From assembly GCA_963783355.1 (NCBI GenBank), contig CAWANF010000002.1:248001-312000 (forward strand): a DNA stretch of 64,000 nt. Direction: 5' to 3'. The stretch's first letter is position 1. Every line of letters starts with the position of its first letter. The translations under genes were made by a program, and so were the position numbers. The notes under the pieces are model-generated. The model saw nothing but the letters and a program-made list of their open reading frames with translations, had not been told where the DNA came from and searched no databases. This stretch comes from CAWANF01 sp963783355. Lineage in GTDB: Bacteria; Bacteroidota; Rhodothermia; Balneolales; DATFMH01. Of the stretch, positions 1 to 8,988 are shown one piece after another.

Positions 1-19
1 ACGTAAACTGAAAATGTAT

Positions 20-769
20 CTATCCTGCCAGCCATTGACAAAACATCAGCCAAGGATGCCAGGTTGTAACCCATTGGATAGTTGCTATCTGTATGAAAAA
101 GAAGACAAACGAAAACCAGTAGGCAATATAGAATTTCTGTTTCCGCCAGTCATTGAGAATTAACAATAGCAAAATCAATTCGATAAAAATCCCCGTATAA
201 ATGCTGTTCATTACAAAGCTCATATCAGGGGAAACATGTCGAAAAAGAACTCGTCCAAGCGAGGGCGGAATAGCGACTAAGACGGTGCAGACCATAAACC
301 GCTGGTGGCGACGGAAATCATGGCGATAGACGATGGCCATGACATAAAAAAGAACAAAGTAAACCAGCAAGCCGAGATCGAGATATGCAAGAGCCAGTCC
401 GGGGCTTCCGGTTTTGAGCGGAAACCCATGGGCAGAACCGTATGACAGTATGATCCATAACGTGGCAAAGGCCGTTATCACAAGCATAGGCGCCAGCACA
501 AACGATGATTTCCCCAATCGCCGGTGCCAGCGTACATTGCCATGACCGATCAGCCAGGTCTGAGCAACGACCAGACCCATCCATGCCATTGCGAATATCC
601 CGTGAATCGCTTCAATTTGAGTAATTCTGGCAATTGGCACAAATTTGAGTGGAAAAAATCCTAAAAAAATGATTGGAAAGATCAATGCGATATAGATATA
701 CGCATGCCGGTATAACGTGTCTTTCTTAATTTTTGATTCTGCTAATTTTAGTTCATCTTTTATTTCCAT
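20..769 (-). CDS. Seven-helix integral membrane protein, paralogue A
   Basis: Function is not recognised with confidence. The 249-residue protein has about seven hydrophobic helices (near residues 23-42, 56-75, 86-109, 125-148, 157-175, 190-208 and 215-237). A conserved loop reads VRWHRRLGK after helix 2 and a second basic loop reads YRHDFRRHQRFM after helix 4. Histidines next to helix ends recall heme- or quinone-binding membrane proteins, but no family is certain. It is clearly paralogous to the protein at 2314-3051, with the same length, the same loops and the same NDWRK and WHPWL motifs near the C-terminus. A beta-helix gene lies between the two copies. The ATG at 769 gives a charged N-terminal tail of about 20 residues ahead of helix 1. 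Confidence 0.75.
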   Translation of the reverse strand: MEIKDELKLAESKIKKDTLYRHAYIYIALIFPIIFLGFFPLKFVPIARITQIEAIHGIFAMAWMGLVVAQTWLIGHGNVRWHRRLGKSSFVLAPMLVITAFATLWIILSYGSAHGFPLKTGSPGLALAYLDLGLLVYFVLFYVMAIVYRHDFRRHQRFMVCTVLVAIPPSLGRVLFRHVSPDMSFVMNSIYTGIFIELILLLLILNDWRKQKFYIAYWFSFVFFFIQIATIQWVTTWHPWLMFCQWLAG

Positions 770-793
770 GATTCTGAACCTTTGTGTTTCTAT

Positions 794-2248
794 TCAGCGC
801 TTTTTGACACCATCCACGTGATTATCAGTACCCAAATCATGTATTGAATCACCCGAGCTGTGGATTCTGAGGATATTATGATTTCCTTCGAGGACAATAG
901 AATAAGTAGCGATGTCTCGGAAAATATTACCGGTTATCTCATTCCCGTCACTGCCTTTTGAAACCCAGATGCCTGCTCCGTTTCCGTTACCCGAGTTCGG
1001 GGAATACCCGCCATTGCCCGGGAAAGGTTTCAGTAAGATTATCCCGGTGATTATATTGTTCGCAATCCGGTTGTTAGAAGCATGACTGATCCCGATACCA
1101 TACCCTTCGGCGCCGAGGATACGGTTATCCCCGATCAGGTTGTCCGAGAGGCTGCCCGACTGTCCATTCCTCATATATGAGGAGACCGAAATGGGGATTC
1201 CAACATATGAAGGATGAGCCGGGTCACGTAAAGGGAATACACCATTAAAGACCGAAGACTGCGGTATGGCCACCCGCCGTACAACAATCGTGTTGTTGCG
1301 GATTACGTTTCTATAGCAGCCCGTTCCCGGTCGAGCATGCAAACCAATTCCGTCAACATAACCATTGATAAAATTACCCGCGATTATGTTATCGTCGCAA
1401 CGTCCGTTGGCCGGTTTTGAAGTACCCTTTACCGGGGCAATCGCGGTAATGCCAATCGCCCCACCCGGATACTTAACGGCAGGAACTTGCCCGGGTGCAG
1501 GCGCCAGAATTGTATTATCTAATATATGGATGTTGCTGCCGCCCGCCTCCACAGCGTGATACGTGTCGACGAATGTGTTATGGCGGATTACGGTTGGTTC
1601 CGGCAATGAAAGTCCGACGCGAATGCCGTTGTCGCTGTTGCGGAATGTGTTTCCCTCGACGAGATAGCCTCCGTCGGATGGACGGTATCCTTGTTGAGGC
1701 TCGTAACCCAGCATCAGACCGAGCCGCGTATACTCGAACGTTAGCTCACGTACTGTATCATGTCCTCCCGTCAGTTGGAACATGCCACAGCTCTTTATGA
1801 GCTCCGCCATTCGAGTCGGGATATGTGACCTGTCTTTCGACTTGAGCACCTGCCTGATTATCTTCACTTCCTCTCGCTGTTCCTGCACGAAAGCAACCCG
1901 GCTGCACCCGCGGAGAACCGTTCCTTTTGCGTCGCCAAGAAGCGTGAGTCGCGGTGTTGACACCTGAATGATGTTTCCGACTACATACATGCCGTGAGCA
2001 AACAGAACCGTGTCACCAGGTTGGGCACTCTTGAAAGCGGCAACGATGCTTGCATGGTCTTTCGATCTATCTCCTTTTGGCGGTGCAACGTGGATTATAT
2101 GACGCTGCGTGGCGACGTTGCTATTCTGTGCAAAAATTTGCGGGCATAGGAAAAGTAACAGTATTAATACTAGCACTCCCGAAATCCCATAATTCCTGCT
2201 GATGTCTGTTATTATTATGTGTTGTATTGGATACGGTTTATGATTCAT
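794..2248 (-). CDS. Secreted right-handed parallel beta-helix repeat protein
   Basis: The 484-residue protein has an internal hydrophobic signal segment (about residues 23-40, ending near FAQ). The body carries the N/D/G-rich repeats of right-handed beta-helix proteins (NosD/pectate-lyase fold), with recurring patterns such as DNGIRVG, RHNTFVD, ILDNTI and NRIANNIITGI. An early segment, SAQPGDTVLFAHGMY, matches the usual start of such helices. Members bind or cleave polysaccharides, so a glycan lyase or binding role is possible, but no catalytic residues can be assigned. Base composition is unusual: two 60-base lines counted (1501-1560 and 1681-1740) have 30 and 34 G+C, against 22 in a line from the usher-like gene (25081-25140). 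That suggests acquisition from elsewhere. It sits between two paralogous membrane-protein genes. Confidence 0.8.
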   Translation of the reverse strand: MNHKPYPIQHIIITDISRNYGISGVLVLILLLFLCPQIFAQNSNVATQRHIIHVAPPKGDRSKDHASIVAAFKSAQPGDTVLFAHGMYVVGNIIQVSTPRLTLLGDAKGTVLRGCSRVAFVQEQREEVKIIRQVLKSKDRSHIPTRMAELIKSCGMFQLTGGHDTVRELTFEYTRLGLMLGYEPQQGYRPSDGGYLVEGNTFRNSDNGIRVGLSLPEPTVIRHNTFVDTYHAVEAGGSNIHILDNTILAPAPGQVPAVKYPGGAIGITAIAPVKGTSKPANGRCDDNIIAGNFINGYVDGIGLHARPGTGCYRNVIRNNTIVVRRVAIPQSSVFNGVFPLRDPAHPSYVGIPISVSSYMRNGQSGSLSDNLIGDNRILGAEGYGIGISHASNNRIANNIITGIILLKPFPGNGGYSPNSGNGNGAGIWVSKGSDGNEITGNIFRDIATYSIVLEGNHNILRIHSSGDSIHDLGTDNHVDGVKKR

Positions 2249-2313
2249 CTTGAATTATGTCTTGTAAACATCCTATGTGAAATAAGCCGACAGCGGTGAC
2301 ATCAATAGGTTTT

Positions 2314-3051
2314 CTACCCGGTGATCCAGTGGCAAAATGTTAACCAGGGATGCCAGTTTAGAAACAACCTGACCGTCAATATCTGGATGAGGAAGAAAAC
2401 GAAAGTGAATGCATATGCGAAGTATAGTTTACCCTTCCGCCAGTCGTTCACAAGTAAAACGGCAACAATGAGTACAATGAAGATCATAGATAACCGGTCG
2501 GCCTGCCAGACCGAAATCATTCCTCGCGGAAGATAGAAAACCGGGATGCGTGCCACGGCTGGTGGAATAGCTACAAATGCTGTGCAAATCATAAAGCGCT
2601 GATGGCGGCGAAAATCGTGACGATATACAAGAGCCAGGGCAACAAACAGGCTGAAATACAGCAGCAGTCCGACATTCTCATAAGCCAGTCCGAGACGGCC
2701 GTCGCCCAATCCGAGAGGGCCGTCCGCCAGATTGAGCTGGGTCATATAGATACCGGTTATTACAAGCAGCGGAGCCAATATAAAAGACAGTATCCCCGCT
2801 TTTCGATGCCATCGGACATCGCCCTGGCTGATCAGATACGTCTGACCGAGCACCAGGGTCATCCATGATAGTCCTATAATAGCATGAATATGATGTGCCA
2901 GATCCGTCTCCGGTAGGCGAGAAAAATAGCTTGGAAAGAAACCGACTCCAATGAAAATAAAAATCAGGGCTACCCAGACATACGCACGCCGGTATATAGT
3001 GTCTTTTTTAAATTTAAATTTAGCCGGTATCAGTTCTTTTTTTAATTCCAT
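2314..3051 (-). CDS. Seven-helix integral membrane protein, paralogue B
   Basis: This 245-residue protein is the paralogue of the one at 20-769. Both open with a lysine-rich tail (KKDTIYRRAYV here), share GDVRWHRK and YRHDFRRHQRFMICT loops, and end with NDWRKGKLYFAYAF and WHPWLTFCHWITG. About seven transmembrane helices are visible. The function is unknown; conserved histidines beside the membrane could bind heme or metal, which is inference only. The arrangement of copy B, beta-helix gene and copy A on one strand suggests a tandem duplication that was interrupted by, or grew around, the GC-richer insert. Confidence 0.75.
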   Translation of the reverse strand: MELKKELIPAKFKFKKDTIYRRAYVWVALIFIFIGVGFFPSYFSRLPETDLAHHIHAIIGLSWMTLVLGQTYLISQGDVRWHRKAGILSFILAPLLVITGIYMTQLNLADGPLGLGDGRLGLAYENVGLLLYFSLFVALALVYRHDFRRHQRFMICTAFVAIPPAVARIPVFYLPRGMISVWQADRLSMIFIVLIVAVLLVNDWRKGKLYFAYAFTFVFFLIQILTVRLFLNWHPWLTFCHWITG

Positions 3052-3568
3052 ATCGTCCGGTTATTTATTTTTATAGTATTATCATTCATTGACTTCCTTA
3101 CGAATCCTCTTTTACGAATTGAAGTAATAGATGTAACCCGAACCTGCTGGTTACCCTTATTATGATTGAAAATGCGGACATCCGTATTTCACTATCAGAG
3201 TGAAATGGGGCAAGCCAGACAATCCCTCATAACTATCACCTCCCGTTTTTATCCAAATAGGCCACATGCAAGTACCTCAACTTGCTACACAATGTGAGTA
3301 TAAACCTTGTTGAATGAGAACAACAGACAATTTATGTTTTTAAATAAATACAGTACTTTAAACTGTATTCTTTTGCCGTTATTAGTCATTAAAATGCGAC
3401 GGATCCTGGTTTTTCTATTGTAAAAAATCGGCAAATTTTATGTGGTCGGTGTCAAGAAAAGAATGGAACGGACAAATGAACGGTTATCATTTAATCCCTT
3501 TGATTTTTATGATTTAACCCTCATAACGCATCCATATTCGACAATGGTTAAGCACCATTAGAGAGTTG
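3052..3568. other. Intergenic region (517 bases) upstream of paralogue B
   Basis: No credible open reading frame or RNA gene is visible. The region separates the paralogue B start (3051) from the end of the AraC gene at 3569, so it should hold the promoter of the paralogue B unit on the minus strand. The one clear structure is the inverted repeat at 3186-3206, listed separately. Confidence 0.5.
3186..3206. promoter_or_regulatory. Perfect inverted repeat, possible operator
   Basis: Eight-base arms ATTTCACT and AGTGAAAT flank a five-base centre, ATCAG. The repeat lies about 135 bases before the paralogue B start and downstream of the minus-strand AraC gene. With no T-run after either arm it looks more like a protein-binding palindrome than a terminator. 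The regulator is unknown; the two adjacent AraC-type proteins are candidates only by position, and AraC proteins more often bind direct repeats. Confidence 0.35.
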
Positions 3569-4396
3569 CTAACCTCTAAAAGCAATTTTACTCAGGAACG
3601 GATCGTTAACTGAAAAATCAGCTGGTGTTTTCCCGTAAAACAGCTTGAATTCCCGTATAAAATGGGCCTGGTCAAAATAACCAAAACGCCCTGCAATATC
3701 CGGCCAGTTATATCCGGAATGATCCAGGTTGATATAATGCAAAACGTTATTAAATCGCATAATTCGCTGGTATTGCTTGGGACTGATACCAACTATTTTT
3801 TTCATATGCCGTTCCAGTTTGCTGATTGAATAACCTTCCTGATAACATATGTTTTTTATCAATGACTCCTGGTGATTATAAGTCCGTATATGATCTATAA
3901 CGTGTGCAAGACGCTCAATCCCGATTTGTCTTTTTAACCTGGACAATTGCTTTAAAAAAAAATTTTCCAGCACATTCCTGATATCCTGGGCACACGTTTG
4001 ATCAACAAGTTCATTTTTTAAATTTCTTGCCGGCCGGCCCAGCATGTCGCTTAGATTTATGAACCTGTTCAGACACTCGCCTTGATGAATCCCTAACAAT
4101 CTAAAAGCTCCATATGGACGGAATATCACGAAAAATGATTTTAGCCGTCCATATAACGAAATCTGTTTGTAACCCGTAGTTTGTCCGGAAAAGGCAACCG
4201 GTTCATATTTACATACCTTATTTTCACCGTCTCTCATTAACAAATTTTCACATTCACAGGTTATAGACAATGCCGCACATCCCGGAGGTGCTGAATTAGT
4301 ATTTATCCATTCTCCGGGTTTGCCCATCTCACAATAAACATAATGCCGGATATACGGTTTCAACTGTTGGGCCGGAACCAAAATAAGTTCATTCAT
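3569..4396 (-). CDS. AraC-family transcriptional regulator, copy 1
   Basis: The 275-residue protein has an N-terminal effector-type domain (about 1-140, with PAQQLKPYIRHYVY, SAPPGCAALSI and FFVIFRPYGAFRLLGI). A C-terminal AraC double helix-turn-helix follows (about 165-265). Its first recognition helix region is GYSISKLERHMKKIVGISPKQYQRIMRF and its second is WPDIAGRFGYFDQAHFIREFKLFYGKTPADF. The domain order is that of regulators with a DUF6597-like sensor. The ligand is unknown. It is a close paralogue of the next gene at 4826-5701 on the same strand. The last residues reach the stop about 500 bases from the membrane-protein gene. Confidence 0.88.
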   Translation of the reverse strand: MNELILVPAQQLKPYIRHYVYCEMGKPGEWINTNSAPPGCAALSITCECENLLMRDGENKVCKYEPVAFSGQTTGYKQISLYGRLKSFFVIFRPYGAFRLLGIHQGECLNRFINLSDMLGRPARNLKNELVDQTCAQDIRNVLENFFLKQLSRLKRQIGIERLAHVIDHIRTYNHQESLIKNICYQEGYSISKLERHMKKIVGISPKQYQRIMRFNNVLHYINLDHSGYNWPDIAGRFGYFDQAHFIREFKLFYGKTPADFSVNDPFLSKIAFRG

Positions 4397-4825
4397 AACT
4401 TATGAACTGAGAGTGAACCAGTTAAAATCACAAATACATAATAATATGACACAGTTATTATTATGCCTGCCTGATCAAATCTTCCATTATATAACATTAA
4501 AAGATAATGATTTATAAATAAATAGTTAAAAACCACAAAAATTGCCACCAATCCGGATCATCTTTTAAAGACAGATCGCAAAAGCCGTCCAAACATTTAT
4601 AAACTCATTTCTTTTGTACCGGTATTAACATCATCGATTTGAAAAGTGGCTTCTGTCTGATGTGATAATATAAGGTAAAGATGACATCGTTTGTGATAGG
4701 TCTGTAATACGATGATGTAAATTTATCCAAACAATATCATTTAATTCATCTTACGATTTCATCCTTTTTAGTACCTTTAAAACGATTTAACGTGCCGGTT
4801 TAATTTGAAACTTATCTGTGAAGAT
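4397..4825. other. Intergenic region (429 bases) between the AraC copies
   Basis: AT-rich sequence between two same-strand AraC genes. It should carry the promoter of copy 1 on the minus strand. I see no ORF, RNA gene or strong hairpin in it. Confidence 0.45.
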
Positions 4826-5701
4826 TCAGGATATTGGTATATTTGTTTCATTCTGTTTAACAATCGACGTGATTTTTTCCCGGCGGGCAATGTTACTTAA
4901 AAAATTATCGTCGCTATAACGTTTGGATGGGGTTTTCCCATAAAAATTTTTGAATTCTTTAATGAAATGCGTCTGATCATAGTAACCAAAACGATTGGCA
5001 ATCTGTGACCAGTTTAAAGGATAATCGATCTTTTCAATAAATTGTAATACCGAATTAAACCGTATAATTCTCTGGAATTTTTTTGGGCTCATACCAACGA
5101 TTTTTTTCATATGCCGTTCCAGTTTGCTGATAGAATATCCCTCCGACCGACAAATTTTATCTATCAGTAATAAATCCTGAATATTTCGTTTCATTTCTTC
5201 GACAATATTCGCCAAATGAACGCTTTGATCAACGACCTTTTTCTTCTTTAAACGATTAAGGAAATATCGGTTTACAACCTCAGCCATCTCCTTACTGTTC
5301 GTCTGATCCGAAATTTCATCTATGAAAAACCTGGCGGACGATCCCAAAAGATCTGTAATATTAATACATTGGTCGGCACATTCATCCTGGTCTATTCCAA
5401 GTAACTGATAGGCCCCGCATGGACGAAATATCACAAAAAAAGATTTCAAACAATCAAATATCCGTAGTTCTTTAAACTGTGTGGTCTGCCCCACGAATGT
5501 TACGGAACTGTACCTTTGTTCCGGATTGTCGTTCTCTTTAATGATCACGTTTTTCCCTTCCCCGGTGATAGATAATGAGGAACAGCCTGGCGGAGCCATA
5601 CTCGTGGAAGTCCATTTATCAGAAATTCCTATTTTTGAATATACAAAGTGTTGTATATAAGGTTGTAATGCAGGATCCGGACTCAAATAATGGACATCCA
5701 T
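4826..5701 (-). CDS. AraC-family transcriptional regulator, copy 2
   Basis: The 291-residue protein has the same architecture as the copy at 3569-4396. The N-terminal sensor domain carries LQPYIQHFVYSKIG, APPGCSSLSITGEG and FFVIFRPCGAYQLLGI. The C-terminal AraC HTH pair carries EGYSISKLERHMKKIVGMSP and NRFGYYDQTHFIKEFKNFYGKTP. DNA-recognition helices are nearly identical between the copies while the sensor halves have diverged, so the two may bind overlapping DNA sites in response to different signals (inference). A short GC hairpin, GAGGAAT...ATTCCTC (5742-5760), lies just upstream of its start. Confidence 0.88.
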   Translation of the reverse strand: MDVHYLSPDPALQPYIQHFVYSKIGISDKWTSTSMAPPGCSSLSITGEGKNVIIKENDNPEQRYSSVTFVGQTTQFKELRIFDCLKSFFVIFRPCGAYQLLGIDQDECADQCINITDLLGSSARFFIDEISDQTNSKEMAEVVNRYFLNRLKKKKVVDQSVHLANIVEEMKRNIQDLLLIDKICRSEGYSISKLERHMKKIVGMSPKKFQRIIRFNSVLQFIEKIDYPLNWSQIANRFGYYDQTHFIKEFKNFYGKTPSKRYSDDNFLSNIARREKITSIVKQNETNIPIS

Positions 5702-5975
5702 GACAATAAAACTATGTTTAGAAAATATTTCTTAGCTACCTGAGGAATGGGATATTCCTCACGCTTCAGAACCTCAGTCGTATATATTTTTTCAGGAAAA
5801 CCTAATTATACCAGTAGAATACACTTAAATTAGATAATAAAAATTTTCAAATAATTCTAATCGGGTAAACATTTTTCTAATGCCTGGTTGTTTTACAATC
5901 ATTTATTTCTACAAGATTTATCATATATCCTATTTTCAGGCATAACGCAGTTTAAAACTGTATTTAATAGCTTTA

Positions 5976-6635
5976 TTATGATAAATGTTCTATAATCTGT
6001 GCGGCATTCATCACCCTGGCAAATCCTTTTCTTAACACTTTTAATTCAGGTTCCTGCATTTCCGGGTCATCAGTTGAAGTAATATCGCTGCCAAATATCA
6101 CTTTAAATCCCCGTTCATAACCCTGGCGGGCTGTCGTTCCACAGCAATAGTTAGTTAATGTCCCACAGATTATGATGGTGTCTTTTTTCAGATTATGAAG
6201 TATCGTTTCGAGTGGTGTATCATAAAAGGCCCCATAAGATGGCTTATAGATAATCAATTCTTCATCCCTTGGAGCTATTTCGTGCCAGATTACAGGTTCC
6301 TTAAACCATTTACCGGCCTGCTTTGGATCGGTGAAATCTTTGGGCATAAAATAATAAGCCATTTCCGGGCGATCATAGAATATATGCTTATAACTCGAAG
6401 CTGTATAGATAACAGGAATGTTTTTTCTCCGGCAAAACTGGATGAGTTGTTTAATCTTGGGAATCTGACGGGTAGCATCGGGAATCCAGGATTTTTTCCA
6501 GCCCGGACGCACATATTCTTCCTGCATATCAATAACCAGGAGAGCACAGTTTCCGGGAATAATCTCAAAATCAGCATTTGTTTGCTGGTAAGCTTCTTTG
6601 GCTGCTTTGACTATCATCTCTTCTGTGAATGACAT
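5976..6635 (-). CDS. Isochorismatase-family cysteine hydrolase
   Basis: The 219-residue protein is a complete alpha/beta hydrolase of the isochorismatase/nicotinamidase family. The catalytic aspartate is D36 in LLVIDMQEEYVRPGW, the lysine lies in IIYKPSYGAF, and the nucleophilic cysteine is in GTLTNYCCGTTARQGYERGF (Cys-Cys pair, second third of the chain). The cis-peptide segment before the cysteine is ICGTLTN. Family members hydrolyse amides or isochorismate (nicotinamidase, N-carbamoylsarcosine amidase, biuret or ureidoacrylate hydrolase), and the substrate cannot be chosen from sequence alone. It is probably cytoplasmic, as no signal peptide is visible. The gene stands alone and points towards the AraC pair. 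Confidence 0.85.
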   Translation of the reverse strand: MSFTEEMIVKAAKEAYQQTNADFEIIPGNCALLVIDMQEEYVRPGWKKSWIPDATRQIPKIKQLIQFCRRKNIPVIYTASSYKHIFYDRPEMAYYFMPKDFTDPKQAGKWFKEPVIWHEIAPRDEELIIYKPSYGAFYDTPLETILHNLKKDTIIICGTLTNYCCGTTARQGYERGFKVIFGSDITSTDDPEMQEPELKVLRKGFARVMNAAQIIEHLS

Positions 6636-7124
6636 GGGACTGATCTTATTAAAATTTTAAATCTTTCAATCGGAATTTTTCGGTTTGGGATCTGCTCGAA
6701 TGTTATTTAAATATAAAGTATTAGGCATAGGAAAGTAGCTAAAAAAGAAGTAAAGAATTCCAGGATAAAAGATTTATTTCCATTTAATGGGAATAAATGA
6801 CTCTCTTTAAATGTCATTGTAAATAAAACCAAGTTCCGGAGCTCATTTCAGTAATATCTTGCTTTGATAATTTTAAATGATGCGATTTAAATTCGCCGCA
6901 TTTGGAAATTTTATTATAATTTTACGTGTTGTGAATTTCATTAAAAATCATACTAATTTAAATTTCTACTGCGTATTACTATGGTATTTGTTTTTGATCA
7001 TTGATGTTTTTCAGTTCAATATGAAAGATTATTATTTGGAATGGAACTATTAGAAATACTTCTGAACCCAAAATTATTTAAGAAATCTACTAAGCTTTTA
7101 GTCCCTCTACGGAGATAACGGCAA
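6636..7124. other. Divergent intergenic region (489 bases)
   Basis: AT-rich sequence between the cysteine hydrolase (minus) and the FtsX-type permease (plus). It must contain both promoters. The only distinct structure is the near-perfect palindrome at 6772-6798. A weak GGAG lies at 7109-7112, before the permease ATG. Confidence 0.5.
6772..6798. repeat. 27-base near-perfect palindrome
   Basis: Two 13-base arms, ATTTATTTCCATT and AATGGGAATAAAT, pair through one G-T wobble around a single central T. It lies 137 bases upstream of the cysteine hydrolase start and about 330 bases upstream of the permease start. It could be an operator. A terminator is unlikely because both neighbouring genes read away from it. 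Confidence 0.35.
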
Positions 7125-8345
7125 ATGAAATTCAATAATCTTTTTAAGGTCGCGATTAAGTCGCTGACTAAAAATAAAATGCGGACCTTCCTGACCATGT
7201 TGGGAATTATTATTGGTGTTGCTTCGGTGATTGCCATGTTAGCGATTGGACAAGGTTCCAGCGACAGTATCAAAAAAGAAATACAAAGTTTTGGTACCAA
7301 TATGATCATCGTCTTCCCTGCGGCTATGCACCGTGGCGGGGTCTCCTCCGCGGCCGGAACGGCTCAATTACTTACCCAGGGCGATGCCGATGCCATCGCT
7401 AAACAATGTCCGGATATAAAATATGTAACTCCGGTAGTACACGTGAATGGACAGGTCATGTATGGCGCTAATAACTGGAATACAGAAGTTAACGGCGTTT
7501 ACTCAAGCTATTTTGGCATTCGTAATCTTTCTGTGGCTTACGGCGGTTATTACACGGAATCGGATGAGCAGGATGCTGCCAAAGTTTGTGAACTCGGACA
7601 AACCGTAGTTGATAATTTATTCGGGCCCAACGCGAATCCTGTAGGTAAATATATCAGGATTAACAAAATTCCATTCAAAGTGATTGGCGTGCTCACCAAA
7701 AGGGGTCAGAATTCTTTTGGACGCGACCAGGACGATATTATTATAGCCCCTTTTGCAACGGTTTACAAACGAATGATGAATACCAATCATGTCCGCCTTT
7801 TGCTTGCATCTTCGAAACATGGAAGTGACATGGATTTAGCTATTACAGAAATACAAAATGTACTAAGTCAGCGGCATAAACAGGAAGACGGTTCACAGCC
7901 AGCGTTTACTATACATACCCAAATTCAGTTTGAGCAAACAGCCACAGCCACTTCGCATATATTAACGCTGCTGCTGGCCAGTATCGCCGGCATCTCGCTA
8001 TTGGTTGGCGGTATTGGAATTATGAATATCATGCTGGTATCGGTTACAGAAAGAACACGTGAAATAGGTATCCGGCTCGCTATCGGTGCCCGCGGCAGGG
8101 ACGTTTTGATGCAGTTCCTCTTCGAAGCCATCATGCTGAGTTTCCTGGGCGGTTTTCTCGGCGTTGGATTGGGACTGGCATCTACACGGATTGTCACTGA
8201 TTTCATGCACTGGCCGGTAGTTGTTACTTCCGAATCGATATTTATCTCTTTCTTCTTTGCCACTTTGATTGGAATATTCTTCGGCTGGTATCCCGCAAGA
8301 AAAGCAGCCGGACTAAATCCTATCGATGCGCTCAGATACGAGTGA
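7125..8345 (+). CDS. ABC transporter permease, MacB/FtsX type
   Basis: The 406-residue protein has a cytoplasmic start and TM1 (about 18-40, MRTFLTMLGIIIGVASVIAMLAIG). A periplasmic MacB_PCD domain follows (about 45-265), then three helices of the FtsX domain (about 280-310, 335-360 and 370-390) with the conserved VTERTREIGIRLAIGARGRDVLMQFL loop and a typical PARKAAGLNPIDALRYE end. Family members use ATP hydrolysis in a partner protein for mechanotransmission, exporting peptides, drugs or lipoproteins. It is complete, but no MacB-type ATPase or membrane-fusion protein lies within the window on either side, so the partner must be encoded elsewhere. Confidence 0.9.
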   Translation: MKFNNLFKVAIKSLTKNKMRTFLTMLGIIIGVASVIAMLAIGQGSSDSIKKEIQSFGTNMIIVFPAAMHRGGVSSAAGTAQLLTQGDADAIAKQCPDIKYVTPVVHVNGQVMYGANNWNTEVNGVYSSYFGIRNLSVAYGGYYTESDEQDAAKVCELGQTVVDNLFGPNANPVGKYIRINKIPFKVIGVLTKRGQNSFGRDQDDIIIAPFATVYKRMMNTNHVRLLLASSKHGSDMDLAITEIQNVLSQRHKQEDGSQPAFTIHTQIQFEQTATATSHILTLLLASIAGISLLVGGIGIMNIMLVSVTERTREIGIRLAIGARGRDVLMQFLFEAIMLSFLGGFLGVGLGLASTRIVTDFMHWPVVVTSESIFISFFFATLIGIFFGWYPARKAAGLNPIDALRYE

Positions 8346-8460
8346 GAAGGAAAGTGTTAAGAAAGTTAAGAGCTAAGAGTTGAGTGTTAAGTGAGAAGAG
8401 TTGTGTGGTGTGCAGGACGAATTTCCATTGTTAACTGCTTATTGATAACGGATATGTCAA

Positions 8461-8856
8461 TTACTCTTCCATAAACTCTTTTAGCTTCTTCAAATCACTT
8501 TCAATCATCCGGGCATCGTCTTCGAATTGTGTATCGGTAGCTTCGGGTTGCCGGTAAAGAGTGAAGACAACTTCACATCCATTATCATTTGGGAATACAC
8601 GCATGGGATTGTAGAATTTAAAACCATCCGGCAAAGTGACATCATGGTCCAAAATCCCATAAGAATTTTCTTCAGCAAATTTTATCCGGACCTCTCCCAT
8701 CGGTGATTCGGCAACCCAGTCATCGCCGATTTTTCTGATGGAACCGCTCACTCCTGCGGCCCATTTGGGCAGATTTTCAGGGTTTGAAGCAAAGTGATAG
8801 ACATCTTTTGCCAAACGATTGATAGAAATGCTGATATGTTTAGCATAAAGGGGCAT
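8461..8856 (-). CDS. SRPBCC-fold (polyketide cyclase-like) protein
   Basis: This 131-residue cytosolic protein matches the START/SRPBCC pattern. It begins with the first strand AKHISISINRLAKDVYHFASNPENLPKWAAGV, continues with a short beta core (WVAESPMGEVRIKF, VFTLYRQPE), and ends with a C-terminal helix from about residue 105 (DDARMIESDLKKLKEFME). The fold binds hydrophobic ligands in a cavity; the ligand is unknown. It is a single gene, convergent with the preceding permease. The 115 bases between them hold a purine-rich, repetitive stretch (8346-8405). Confidence 0.8.
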   Translation of the reverse strand: MPLYAKHISISINRLAKDVYHFASNPENLPKWAAGVSGSIRKIGDDWVAESPMGEVRIKFAEENSYGILDHDVTLPDGFKFYNPMRVFPNDNGCEVVFTLYRQPEATDTQFEDDARMIESDLKKLKEFMEE

Positions 8857-8948
8857 GAAGCGGCTTTAATAATATGAATATAAAACTGGTCCTGATTTAT
8901 AAGCTAACGACCGGTGTCTTGTAAGTCCACAATATATTTTTCGTGAAG

Positions 8949-8979
8949 AAAACGTCGGACGATTTAAATTCGTCCGACG
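8949..8979 (-). terminator. Rho-independent terminator of the carbohydrate operon
   Basis: The ten-base arms CGTCGGACGA and TCGTCCGACG form a GC-rich stem with a seven-base AT loop. On the minus strand the hairpin is followed by TTTTC. It lies directly downstream of the gene ending at 8989 and is well placed to end the minus-strand operon that starts at 15228. Confidence 0.75.
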
Positions 8980-8988
8980 AGTATATCA

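Noticed and set aside
5742..5760. Hairpin GAGGAAT...ATTCCTC as a terminator
   Set aside because: There is no T-run on either strand, so termination cannot be supported.
8346..8405. Repetitive purine-rich stretch after the permease gene
   Set aside because: Repeated GTTAAG-like units are imperfect and short, so no repeat family can be claimed.
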